A DNA stretch of 64,000 bases from Sacculina carcini (taxonomy: Eukaryota; Arthropoda; Thecostraca; Sacculinidae): positions 6,342,608 through 6,406,607 of the forward strand of contig OU696580.1 of the NCBI GenBank assembly GCA_916048095.2. The letters run 5' to 3'. Positions 21,301 to 32,608 of this stretch are shown piece by piece; position 1 is the stretch's first letter; every line of letters starts with the position of its first letter. Under the pieces are notes generated by a model. It did no database searches, was not told the origin of the DNA, and was given only the letters and a program-made list of their open reading frames with translations. Both the position numbers and the translations under genes were made by a program.

Positions 21301-23585
21301 CATTTCTTCTGTAAAACTAGGTCAATAAGTCATCAACATTAAATAGCTAAATCAATAGGGTCAATAACCTGTACAAACTAGCTCAATAGGACCACAACCC
21401 TCATTGAAACTTGGTCAAAATGTCCACAATAATCCACACAACTTGGAGACCATGTCTACCTTGTACCATGTTTCTTGCCAGTCGAACCAAAAACTGCCAC
21501 AGAAAGCTGATAGATAGATAGATATATAAACAAAAATAGAAAGATAGAGATGAGAAAAAGACAGTAATTCACCTGCAGATGTTGTAAATCATCTTCTTGT
21601 ATATTCTGAGACAAATTGTACACCTGTACTGAACTGAGCATGGTGCTGAGAGCGAAGACTGTCGCGCAGTCCTTCACTGTTGACTGTGTGTCAAACGCTC
21701 CCTGTGTGTCCATCAACAACACAGCCACCTAACACACACAAACATACAAACATACATACACACAGGCAAACGCTTGTGTATATACACCTTTCTGATGTGA
21801 TATTTTAATTATATTTTTCATTCTTTCTTTTATACACGATAATCTACCCTCAATTTTTAGGAGAAAATTCCAAAAAACGTGTTTTTTGTAAAAATAACGT
21901 GCTCAACTTGAATGAGTCATCAAATAATATCTGATTAAATGTCTCATCATAGATATCATTACATACTGGTGCTAATCGACCTACTCCTATTGTATAATAA
22001 ACCTGCTGTTCTTAAATTGTGGACCAAAATAGGTGATTAATTCACCTCTTCTCCGGATGGCAAAGTGACGGGAAACAATTGCGACCACACTAGAATGCCG
22101 GTGGTGTGTCGCTCAGCGCCGCCACGCCACGGGAATCCTTGCAATGGCCGCTCACAATCCTGCAACCAATCCGAACTGCCCTGTGTGACAACAACACCAA
22201 TCATCTCCAATCATTACCAATCATCTCCAATCATCTCCGATCATCTCCAATCATCTCCATAATACGATACAACCCGATACGTCGATACAAGAACTTTGTA
22301 CCTCCGTATATGTTGCTGCCAACGATATATATATATATACAATGTTTAAATGTTTTATATTTTTTACAAGGTTTTGTAAACTGTCTTGTGTTTTGTGAAA
22401 TGTTTTTAGAATGTTATATTTAATAGGATGTTTTGTAAACACCTATCAAAAAGCCCAACTGTGCAGAGACATTACAAAATATATGATGATAAAATATACT
22501 TGATATACAGATGTTAATGTATAATTTAATGTTATCAAAAAAACATGTGGATAAAAGACAACTACACACTAATGTTAACAACGATAAAAATATTGTTAAT
22601 TATTAATTTATTAAATTATCTGAGGGAAAAACAGTGACAAAAAGAGAAAATATATGAAATTTATTCATACATAATTTGGCCAAATAATAAAGTCACAATT
22701 TATCTGATGACAGTGTTATATTGTTCATTATTTTTCCATATTTATTGCTATTTTCGTTTGCGCTGCGTATGTGAATCTGTACGCTATGATAAATATATTT
22801 TCATTATTAAGAGAAAATCATGATTGGACAATGATTATTGCATGACAACCAATGATGAATGGATTGTGAGGAGAGGATGAGGGCGATTGGACAATTTGAT
22901 TGAGTAATGATTAAAGATGATTGGATTGTGAGGATATAATGATTATTATTGCTAGTGATTGGATGGTGATTGGTCTTATTATTAATGACTATGCTGCGAT
23001 GATTGACTAGTGATTGTATGATGATTGTATGATGCCATTGTTTGGATAACAATAACAATAAAGATATACTGTTGTTGTGATGGTGTAGATCAGTGATTCT
23101 CAACCTGTGTGGGAAATTCCCCTGTCTGGTGGGGAATGGAGGAGTTGTCAAGTGGGAAGCTAAAGGTCGGACAGAACAGGACATCTATGTGTGTTTTTAT
23201 CAATTCAAATTCGTTTATTTATGTTTCTAATGCCCTCAAATGACATTTACTTTAATGTAACAATTGAATTTATTGAATTTATCAGCGCTGTGTTGTGTGG
23301 AAAATAAAGAAGAGATGGCTCATTAAGAAGTGGACAATCAGTGAGAAAAAAAGACTAAGAACCTCTGGTATAAACAATTACATTGGCGTCGAGATAGCGT
23401 AGTAGAAAGTCGAGCAGAAAAGATTTGCCCTTGCGGAAGGCGCCGGCTATTGATACGACCACCACAAAGCGGTCTTTGACGTCGTTCTGCGAGAGAATCT
23501 CGTCCAGAGCCTGCCGGTCCAACTGGAACGTGTGGTCGTTCTCGTCCGAGGACGGCAAGACAATAGCGACCGGGTGAGCCGACAT
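15200..23585 (-). CDS. atl: atlastin, ER-membrane dynamin-like GTPase (10 exons, 534 aa)
   Basis: Joined exons (minus strand) 23585-23382, 22180-22046, 21728-21573, 20851-20702, 20463-20325, 19957-19773, 18150-17929, 17194-17075, 16626-16465 and 15331-15200 give an unbroken frame. The GTPase domain has the P-loop GAFRKGKS (48-55), switch [10 protein letters not shown] (87-96), DTQG (120-123) and the RD base-recognition motif in LVRDW (189-193). A helical middle domain follows, then a two-segment membrane hairpin (about 421-470) and a cytosolic tail. Atlastins tether ER tubules in trans and fuse them. The length is close to the usual 540-560 residues, and no key residue is missing. The exon framework is intact despite introns full of repeats. 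Confidence 0.95.
15332..16464. other. atlastin intron 9
   Basis: This intron holds a MITE at 16122-16384 and an (AC)n tract near 15992. The remainder is AT-rich and repeats short phrases such as AAGTACAACGCT. Confidence 0.6.
16122..16384. mobile_element. MITE with TIR AATGTGTAAGGATTC
   Basis: The left end AATGTGTAAGGATTCAA and the right end TTGAATCCTTACACATT are inverted, and TA lies outside each end. This suggests a TA-targeting, mariner-like non-autonomous element. A second, inverted copy lies at about 32933-33127. Confidence 0.65.
16465..16626 (-). CDS. atl: atlastin exon 9: membrane hairpin
   Basis: Acceptor GTGTAG|GTG, donor CAGCGT|GTAAGT, 54 codons. The exon contains a long hydrophobic run ([16 protein letters not shown]) followed by [10 protein letters not shown], the conserved juxtamembrane motif of atlastins. 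Confidence 0.9.
17075..17194 (-). CDS. atl: atlastin exon 8: end of helical bundle, first membrane segment
   Basis: It encodes [16 protein letters not shown] and then [13 protein letters not shown], the start of the membrane hairpin. Acceptor TATCAG|GAG, donor GCGGG|GTCAGT, 40 codons. Confidence 0.92.
17195..17928. repeat. TG-rich minisatellite in atlastin intron 7
   Basis: From about 17336 to 17915 a roughly 28-bp motif built from GTGTGTCAGTGTTAG and TATATGTTA recurs with variable TG length. An (AC)n tract lies at about 17207-17227, near the intron's 5' end in gene orientation's opposite side (next to exon 8). Confidence 0.85.
17929..18150 (-). CDS. atl: atlastin exon 7: helical middle domain
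   Basis: 74 codons: [31 protein letters not shown] and [14 protein letters not shown]. These are the conserved three-helix-bundle signatures of atlastin. Acceptor GGTAG|GCG, donor CTTAAG|GTATCC. Confidence 0.95.
18240..18406 (+). mobile_element. SINE-like repeat, copy 1
   Basis: The core GGTACATGGGGCCACC is followed by GGGTGGTAATAGTGC and CACTCTTCCCATGCTACTGG and then (TAA)n. Related copies lie at about 39846-40030 (-), 45130-45345 (+), 51310-51440 (-) and, partial, 43535-43590 (+). Confidence 0.75.
19064..19296. mobile_element. hAT-type MITE
   Basis: The ends CAGTGGTTCCCAAAGTTT and AAGTTTGGCAACCACTG are inverted. CAGTGGTT-type termini are characteristic of hAT elements. There is no coding capacity. 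Confidence 0.65.
19395..19737 (+). mobile_element. AC-flanked LINE family, copy 1 (3' end only)
   Basis: An ORF2 C-terminal remnant (KRRLRGGF, then [20 protein letters not shown]) is followed by a conserved tail ending near CTGTGAGTACACAC. AC- and CAGA-type simple sequence lies on both sides. It is homologous to the end of the larger copy at 53345-56500. Confidence 0.85.
19773..19957 (-). CDS. atl: atlastin exon 6: GTPase-middle domain linker
   Basis: It encodes [20 protein letters not shown] and then [14 protein letters not shown], the conserved linker and first helices after the GTPase domain. Acceptor GTTGCAG|AT, donor CTCGAG|GTATGT. Confidence 0.94.
19958..20324. repeat. atlastin intron 5, AC-rich
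   Basis: Imperfect (AC)n interspersed with ATATTGACA and AGTAAACA phrases from about 20090 to 20320. No gene-like content. Confidence 0.8.
20325..20463 (-). CDS. atl: atlastin exon 5
   Basis: It encodes [20 protein letters not shown] and [18 protein letters not shown], a highly conserved GTPase-domain segment. Acceptor GTTAG|GTG, donor TCGG|GTGTGT, phase 1 out. Confidence 0.95.
20702..20851 (-). CDS. atl: atlastin exon 4: RD motif
   Basis: 50 codons: [28 protein letters not shown]. The RD pair recognises guanine in atlastin/GBP GTPases. Acceptor ATACAG|TTA, donor CTGCAG|GTACAA. Confidence 0.96.
20852..21572. repeat. degenerate tandem repeat in atlastin intron 3
   Basis: From about 20945 to 21430 a loosely periodic AGGTCAATAGGTCATTGACC motif recurs, interrupted by an AATTAAGAATTAAG block (about 21110-21230). 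(AC)n lies at about 20878-20895. Confidence 0.7.
21573..21728 (-). CDS. atl: atlastin exon 3: DTQG motif
   Basis: 52 codons: [17 protein letters not shown], then [20 protein letters not shown]. The G3 aspartate is Asp120. Acceptor GTTAG|GTG, donor CTGCAG|GTGAAT. Confidence 0.97.
22046..22180 (-). CDS. atl: atlastin exon 2: switch region
   Basis: 45 codons containing [18 protein letters not shown], the switch with the conserved threonine that coordinates magnesium. Acceptor CACACAG|GGC, donor AAGAG|GTGAAT. Confidence 0.95.
22181..23381. other. atlastin intron 1
   Basis: AT-rich. It includes an (AT)n run near 22327, a degenerate GATTGGATGATGATT tandem region at about 22815-23045, and a fragment with a hAT-like end (CAGTGATTCTCAACC) near 23091. 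Confidence 0.6.
23382..23585 (-). CDS. atl: atlastin exon 1: start and P-loop
   Basis: ATG at 23585, 68 codons ending RYLDAN, donor CCAAT|GTAATT. It holds [15 protein letters not shown] and the P-loop GAFRKGKS. The N-terminus is short compared with vertebrate paralogues, and a further upstream exon cannot be excluded. Confidence 0.9.
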
Positions 23586-25415
23586 CACAAGTCAAAGCTC
23601 GCTACAGATATAGCCGCTACCAACCTGATCAACCAACCTGTATGTCTGTATGTGCGTGTGTGTGTACAACATATAAAACAAAAACATATATACAACTTGA
23701 CCACACGATAGATACAAAATTGATTTATCTGCGTATTAAACATGGCGCAGTTCGGAATGATATATATTTTTATAGACAGATTATTTACGTACAATTAAAA
23801 ACACTGTAATACAAGACAAAGTTGTTCTTGCAGTGACTGTGGCTGTAGTTATTTGATGAAGTTCTCTATATACATCATCTTGCGCAATGTTGAGCTCATC
23901 CCATCACAACTTAATCTCGCATTGAGCCAAACTTCAGCTTTGAAGTGCGAAAATTTGCACAGCACTAGTAAACAGGCGAAACAAGAAGGTAAATATAAAA
24001 TTAGACAAATGTGAAAAATCCGGTAAGGCAAGAAATTAATATAAATTTGGACGGAAAGTTCATACCATTCATCGAGTTATATTACACGCGAAACAGGTTT
24101 GAGATAAGATCTTTAGTTCAACAGTAACAGTACTTACAAAAATAATGATTAAACAATACATGTGGAAATTATCAAAAATTTACACTCATCAATACATTCC
24201 GGCCCTAATTTAATCCAGAGATGCAGGCGAAAGCAAATAAAACAGCACATTTAATGAAACACGTGTACAAAACCAACACTGCACCAAAAGATCACCCATT
24301 TATCCAAATTAAAAAACATAATACGTAATTATACAATGACAAGGCATAATTTACGCAACTGATATACAATGTCCAATGCATATAACAGCAAAATAACAAA
24401 CGTACACAAACACAAACAGGTAGAAAACAGGAATAACCAATCATAACACAATCACGACGATCAAAGATGCCAACTTTCACTACACTGCGCCAGAAAAGAG
24501 GCCATTAAAGAAACAATGCACTATATTGATTGTTATTCAAAAAATGGTCATTTTGGACTTGTATACACTATTCAAATTATTAAAATTTGACTGACGCGTT
24601 TTAAAATGAAAAATTCAAATTTTTATTGAATGTGCAGTGTGGCGTAATTTGAAGAGATCCCAAGGTGTGTTTTGGCAGTACTATATTTCATTTCATTTCA
24701 TTTCATTTGTATTTGGTATAGCGCCCATTCGACACAGGCGCGCATAATATCGGTCAAAGAGCAAAATGTCGATCGGCAAGAATAAACACTCAGATAAGCG
24801 AATAATGTTAAATAATAATATAATAATAAATAATAATAATAATAAATATTAATGTTTTGTGTTGCGTATTCGGCTTATTTGATTTAGGTGAATGCGTGTC
24901 CGTGGTCTGGCGATTGTATATTTTTATCAACTATGTTCTTGACGTTTATTTTCTAATTGGTGGTCACACATATTGTTATTGCATACCTTACACAGCAGCC
25001 GTAGTCAATACATTTATCTCATTTCTGCATTGAATGACAAAAACAAAAATATGTGCAAGAACGCATGTGATTCACAAAAACACATGGTTTAGATTATATT
25101 CTGGATTCATGGGTGTTCAATTTCTTCAAAGTTATATATAAACATTTACAAAAAATCAATGTACACCGTTGTATTGAGCGGTCATTTAGTAAAACGATTG
25201 ACGATACATACGTATTTTCAACAACTAAAACATTATATCACATCTATATCTAAATTAAATACACATTTATATCTCTTAATCACAGATCGATAATATTGCT
25301 TTTCAACAATATTCAACTCTTTCTACACGAATATATCTGCTCATTTAATAATTATTATTAGTATTATCTATTTAACATCCAGCTTCACTCAGATCTCCAT
25401 ACATACATACATACA
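23586..25415. other. region between atlastin start and LRRC58 3' end
   Basis: AT-rich. It contains the promoter side of atlastin and a 5'-truncated minus-strand LINE tail (about 24690-24800, GTATTTGGTATAGCGCCCA, matching the nested LINE's 3' end). I see no further gene. Confidence 0.55.
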
Positions 25416-26316
25416 GAGACTTAACTCAGTTAAGACATATTGAGAGACGTAACTCAGTGACGACACATTGAGAAAAGTAACTCAGTGAAGACATATTGAG
25501 CGACGTAACTCAGTGAAGACATATTAAGAGACTTGAATCTGTGAAGACATATTGAGAGACGTAACTCGGTGAAAACATATTGAGATACTTGAATCTGTGA
25601 AGACATATTGAGAGACGTAACTCAGTTAAGACATATTGAGAGACGTAACTCAGTTAAGACATATTAAGAGACGTAACTCAGTGAAAACATATTAAGAGAC
25701 GTAACTCAAGGAAGACATATTGAGAGACTTAAATCTGTGAAGACATATTGAGAGACGTAACTCAGTGAAGACATATTAAGAGACGTAACTCAAGGAAGAC
25801 ATATTGAGAGACTTAAATCTGTGTAGACATATTGAGAGACGTAAGTCAGTGAATACATATTGAGAGACTTGAATCTGTGAAGACATATTGAGAGACGTAA
25901 CTCAGTGAAGACATATTGAGAGACGTAACTCAGTGAAGAAATATTGAGAGACTTAACTCAGTTAAGACATATTAAGAGACTTAACTCAAGGAAGACATAT
26001 TGAGAGACTTAAATCTGTGAAGACATATTAAGAGACGTAACTCAGTGAATACATATTGAGAGAAGTAATTCAGTGAAGACATATTGAGAGACGTAACTCG
26101 GTGAAGACATATTGAGAGACGTAACTCGGGGAAGACATATTGAGAGACTTAAATCTGTGAAGGCATTAAGAGACGTAAATCTGTGAAGACATTAAGAGAC
26201 GTAAATCTGTGAAGACATATTGAGAGACGTAACTCAGTGAAGACATATTGAGAGACTTGAATCTGTGAAGACATATTGAGAGACGTAATCCATTGAAGAC
26301 ATTTTGAGAGACGTAA
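25416..26316 (-). repeat. 28-bp minisatellite directly after the LRRC58 stop codon
   Basis: The unit is approximately GAGACGTAACTCAGTGAAGA plus CATATTGA, repeated about thirty times with variants (GACTTGAATCTGTG and TTAAGAGA forms). It abuts the LRRC58 TGA at 26320-26318, so the first part of the 3' UTR is tandem repeat. No comparable array lies in the LRRC58 exons. Confidence 0.92.
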
Positions 26317-26317
26317 G

Positions 26318-26544
26318 TCATCCTAGTAGAACACGTCGCAATCGTCTCCGGTGTTGTTGACGTCGCATGTTTCTCGCCGGTCCTGCGGAAGCATCATCCT
26401 CATGGTCGGACAGATTGTCGTCGGAGAGTTGTTGGCCACGTGTGTCGCAGTGAGACGAGCAGAGATAGCGCACCAGTGGAACGTGATACAAACCGCAACA
26501 GTCGACAAACTGCACATCCTCCACGCGACTGTCAAAATACACTC
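26318..26544 (-). CDS. LRRC58: LRRC58 exon 6: conserved C-terminal domain and stop
   Basis: Acceptor TTTGTAG|GA. It encodes [34 protein letters not shown], an acidic [10 protein letters not shown] stretch and a basic tail RRLRRVLLG before TGA at 26320-26318. Confidence 0.95.
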
Positions 26545-29500
26545 CTACAAACACACACACACACATTAACACAAATGCATACACACACACATTAACACAA
26601 ATGTACACACACACACACACAACCATACATACATACACAATTTCATCTATTTAAACGTTTATATTGCGCAATTTCCACACAATGTGTCTGAGATGCGCAG
26701 GTTACAGTGTAATTTACAGTACAATTACACAATGCGGCATTGAACAAGCTGACACACATACACGTACAAACATTCATAAGCGTATTCATAACATTCACAC
26801 ACATGCATAAACACACACACACACACACATTAATATACACACAAGCACACAAAAAAGCACGCACACAAATACATACATACACAAACATACACAAACACAC
26901 ACACACCCACACACACACACAATCACACAAACACTGACACATATACACACACACACGATCACACAAACACTGACACATATACTCACACACACAATCACAC
27001 AAACACTGATACATATACACACACACAATCACACAAACACTGACACATATACTCACACACACAATCATACAAACACTGACACATATACACACATAATCAC
27101 ACAAACACTGACACATATACACACACACAATCACACAAACACTGACACATATACTCACACACACAATCATACAAACACTGACACATATACACACACACAA
27201 TCACACAAACACTGACACATACACACACAAAGAACACACACACTAAAGAAAACCAGATGCCGCAGCGACTTGAGGAAATATGGCTTCCCGTTTAGGTGCA
27301 TTACCAAATGGAATTCTTTGAGCAATGATGTTGTGGCAGCCTCAACCATTAGTTCCTTTAAGTCGTTGTTGGACAAATGTGGCAATTGAGACGGGACAGC
27401 TCGAGCCATGCTCATCTCCCGTAAATTCAACTCGGTGAGAACAACTCGGTGAGAACACACAATCACACAAACACTGACACATATATATACACACACACAA
27501 TCACACAACTACTGACACATACATACATACACCCAAACACACACGCACAAACAAACACACACAAACACTGACACATACATACACACACCCAAACACACAC
27601 ACACACGCACAAACAAACACACACACACACTGGCACATAAACACACACACACACACACTGGCACATACACACACCCTGGCACATAAACACACACTGACAC
27701 ACATACACATACACACACACTGACATACATACACTGACACAAACACTGACATACATACACACACACACGCACAAACAAACACACAAACACTGACACATAC
27801 ATACACATACCCAAACACACACAAGCACAAACAAACACACAAACACTGACATACACACACACAATCACACAAACACTGACACATATACTCACACACACAC
27901 ACACACTGACACGCACAATCACAAACAAACACTGACACACACATTGACTCAAAGCGGTGCACCTTTACAGTGTTTGTTGACACACTGTTTGGCCGTGCGT
28001 AGATAGTGTGACAGTGTGGCAGGCAGTATAGCAACATTGTCCTCAACCGTCACGGAGGAATTAGTGGCGGAGGTGTGTGAACAGGCGGACGAGTAGACAA
28101 TACGGTGCAGTGTGACAGCGCGAGCGGCCAGCTCTACTAGTGAAGGCACATCATACGGCATGGCGCGCACAAAATCGCGAATCAACGGATTGTCACGAAT
28201 ACTCAGCTAAACACACACACACACACACACTTAACAAACACATACATAAAGACACAAAAACGCTCAAACACATATGTATATCGATCGATTGCAAGCAATA
28301 AAGCAATCAATGGAATTAATCCAATCCATCCAGCGCAATTAATCCAAACAAGCGAATCCAACTAATCAAATCCAATGAATTCACTCGAATTAAGCTCAGG
28401 CAAGCAACACACTCAAATCAATCCACTCCAATTAATCCTATCCAAGTAATCCCCTCCAAGTAATCCAATCAATCCACTCCAAAAAATCATATACAAGTAA
28501 TCCAATCAATCAGTTCCAATCAGTACAATACAGCTGCAGTTATGGCCTGGTATGGCTTGTTGGTTGTCGGCACCTGTCTGAGACCTCGCAGCGTGACCAG
28601 ACTGGCAGGAAGTGTGGCCAGTCTATTAGCGTGTAGTAGCAGTGTTTTGAGTCGAGTGAGGCGACTAATTGAGGCTGGCACCTCGGACAACTGATTGTCA
28701 CACAACGCCAACATCTACAACACAAATACAGACGAAACGTCTACGACGTAAACGTAGACGATATATATGTGTGTGTGTGTGTTAGTGTAGCCAGGCAGGC
28801 CGGGAGCGGCGGCACGGACGGCAGAGGACAGCAAGCACATCACATCTAGTCCAATCAAGCTCAACGAAGCTAATTTTTGTTATATGAACACATATACATA
28901 CAAACACAGGCACACACACACACACACAAGCTAGAAACCAGATATATGTCTAGTAATTGGATATTGTATGTCTGTGTGTGTATGTGTCTGTGTGTGTGTG
29001 TGTGCACATTAATCAGTGTACATGTATCAGTGTCCGTTTGTACAATGCCGCATTGTAAATATTGTACTGTCTGCGCATCTGATATATTGTGTAGAGATTG
29101 CGCAATATAAATGCTTCAATAAATGAAATGTGTATGTGTGTGAAAGATGTGTGATTGAGAAAACTGAGAACTATGATTAAATTCGAAAAATGATTGAGAA
29201 ATTTGTGACTCCGGTCGTTGACCTCAACGAGGTCATTGAACCGAGTTTGTCAGATGTAATGAGCGCTGTTAGTGACCTGAGAACGCGTGTGAATGAATTG
29301 TCCTCTGCTTCGCCAAGTAACAGTGTGTCAACGAATACTAATAATAATAAATGCGTTTATCGCAATCACATATGTGCTTTTCGTTGCAATATTAATGTAA
29401 CACACTGAATTCGACCCAACAAACTCATTTGCAATGTTGCGACACTTAAACGAATAAAACGAACTCATTTGCTTCTTCTGTCAAGGCCACAGTAGCGCCC

Positions 29501-32060
29501 AGGTACAACGTCATTGTGAAGCCAAGCAGTGGAAACGCTGTGAATAACATAGCAGTGGCTACAGCGTGGAAAAAAGTTCCAGTAATGAATATGACCAAAC
29601 TGCGTAATGACCTGATGAAAAGGCCGCCAGCATAGCTATAAGTGAAATTGAATCCTCGTCACCACACTGAGCTGCTGCGATGTCATTGATAAGACTGTTT
29701 GCCTTGTTACTGGTAGCCATAGCAACCAGTAACAAGGAGTCAGAAGCCGACTCGTTATTATAGCACAAGCACAGAAATTGTGGCACGCGGTCACTGTATA
29801 TTTGCAGCACAGTCTAGGTTGTCAAACAACAAGATGTAGTGTTGACAAAACCCCGTGCGCGGGGGCAGAAGCGGTGCGTGAAGAGTCGATATCGCCCGCT
29901 CATTCAGACCGATATCAAATATCGCTGAGCTCACCGGAAGTTGCCCCCGGCAATAGCACGAGCTTGCACTCGTGGTTGCAGAGCGTGTGTCTGTGTAGTG
30001 TGTGTCTGTGCTGCACGTGGCTAAACTCAAAGGGGTATCCAGGAGCGCAACACGTACATCAAACAGAAGGATACATACTAATATATACAATTACACACAC
30101 ACACACATATATATACATGTATATATGTATATATACATATATATACACACAATACATTACAGGACATACACATATAGGTTGATGCACATAAAACGAATAA
30201 GCGCTAACCACCAATGATACAAAGGGGCCATTATGCACAAAATATTAGCACTAGCACAAGACAAGACTATGTTCGCAATACTGTGTGTTCTCCTAACACA
30301 TGATGCAATACATTACACATGTTTATCGCAGACATTACTCGGAAAATATATGCTACAATATTTGTCATCAATTTTAAACAATTACATTTCGTAACGTGCA
30401 CAAGTGAAACAAAAAGTTGCGGCAGAATTAGCAAATAATCTACATTCACAATTGAAGCGAATGCATGACGCCTACAAGACCAAAACTCACAATATCATCC
30501 GTGGATCAGAACCTGAGCGATGATGACGTCATGGCTGATATTGTGTCGAAAAATCACCACCTTACCGAACTGCTGAAAAATGAATGAATGACATGAAAAT
30601 CCTGTTCTCGAGGAAGATTGGAGAATTTGTCAAGACTGTTGTTGTCTCTGTCTCTACGAAAGTGCGTGATGCGATCATGAGCGACGGTTTCATTTTCATA
30701 GGATTTCGACGGTGTAGGGGTTATGACCGATACTGGGTTGCACGCTACTCACACTGCCTCTCTTATAATCATAATCATAATCATAGGATTTCCATGAAAT
30801 CGATTAGCAAATATTTGCCGATGATATACAAATATTTTTCACATATGATGATGCGTGCCCAGCGAACCAACTTACTGCTAGCATTTTACAGCGTGTTGAA
30901 TCTTGGGCCACTAGCCGTAGACTGCTGCTGAATCCCGACAAAACAACATTTTTAGCTGTTTCGCTCAACAAAATTTCCTCTTTTGCTCCCAGTTTTTTTA
31001 ACTTTTTGTTTTCTCAAACCGCAAGAAATTTGGGTGTCATTTTTGATAATCGGCTGTCATTCATCCATCACATTTCGGGTCTCTAATCCGTCGGCCCTGA
31101 AATTCGTAAACACACTGGTGATGTCTCGCATTATGTATTGTTGTTCACTGTACCTGATTCTGCCCCATAGAGCGCTTTGCAAGATACAGCGACTCATCAA
31201 CAGGTCATGTCGTTTAGTGTTTCACCTGCCAGCGAGGACTCATATAACAAAATATCTCATACAGCTATCTCATACATACCTGTGAAGGCTCTGTCGGAAT
31301 ACCGAACTGTGTGCATTGTGTTTCAAGCTGTCAAGTTGAGATCGCCTCGCTATATAGCTAACATGCTTGAGGTTCACTCATCGTCGCGTACTCTTCGATC
31401 TGACGGCCTTCAATTATTGACGGTGCCGAAATTCCCTAGCAATGCCAGCCGTTACAACAGATGTTTTCGCTATGTAGCGCCGCGAATTTTTAACACGCTT
31501 CCTTTGCACGTCAGAACGTCTCCTACATTCCCTATATTTAAATCACGAGCGAAAAAGTGTATTTCCTGTCAATGTGCTATGACTCGTCACTTAATTTGAT
31601 CAAACCGGAGTATGCAGTCTAGTAATATGTTGTTTTAGTATTATTGTATTGTGCGAATGATCATGTTAAAACGTTATGTGTGTGTGTGTGTGTATATATC
31701 TATGTGTGTGTGTATGTGCACATATATATGTATGTGTGTGTTGTCATCATGTATAGTTGGTCTCAAATGGCATGTTGTATTGTTTACTGTATTGTTTGTT
31801 CATATATGCGCTTTTGCCATACTGAAAAGCACAGTACAAATGCTCAACAAATTAAAAATGTGTGTGTTAATGTGTGTGTGTGTGTGTCAGTGTGTTTGTG
31901 AGGTAGAAACGAGGTCGGTAGGTGTCAGTATGTATGCGTGTATGTCCATGGTTTGTTTGTGTGTGCTTAGTACAGTTAGTACAAGGCTGAATTTTCTGAG
32001 AGATTATTATGTCGACGATATCTTGACGTACTCTCAAGTGGGTTTGTGTGAGCGCGTGAA

Positions 32061-32098
<38 letters not shown>

Positions 32099-32570
32099 TA
32101 TTGTGTCTGTCTGTATTGTATTGTGTTGTTTTGTCAATGCCAAACATATACTTGAATATGCATGTGATTGTGTGTGAATGATTGTATGTTGTGTGTACAA
32201 TGTTTATATCAGCGCAATGCAGACATTATGCGTGAATTGCGCTTTACAAATGACTTAACAAATGAAAATTAAAAATGTGTGTGTGTGTGTGTGTCAGTGT
32301 GTGTGTGTGTGTGTGTGCGTGTGTGTGTGTGTGTGTGTGTCAGTGTGTATGTGTGTGTCAGTTTGTGTGTGTGTGTGTGTATGTCTTTTTTGTTTTGTTT
32401 TGTTTTTATTTTTTTTTACTGTTTTCTTTCTGTCTGTGTGCATGTGTGTGTGTTGGTGTGTGTGATTGTGAATGTGTATGTACTTTGCTTGAGTGTGTGT
32501 GTGTGTGTGTGCAGCGCCTTAGAGACCCTCTAGGTGTAGGGCGCTATATAAATATCTTAATGTAATGTAA

Positions 32571-32608
<38 letters not shown>

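Noticed and set aside
25416-26316. CRISPR-like regular repeat array
   Set aside because: The units are contiguous with no unique spacers and diverge like a minisatellite, and the genome is clearly eukaryotic.
26643-28046. Cys/Val-rich minus-strand frames in LRRC58 intron 5
   Set aside because: Same dinucleotide artefact. Only the short exon 5 inside this region is supported.
31990-32045. Tyr-Val-Asp-Asp-like peptide ([10 protein letters not shown]) suggesting another reverse transcriptase
   Set aside because: Only about 20 codons resemble an RT active site and no flanking RT motifs are visible. At most it is a tiny relic.
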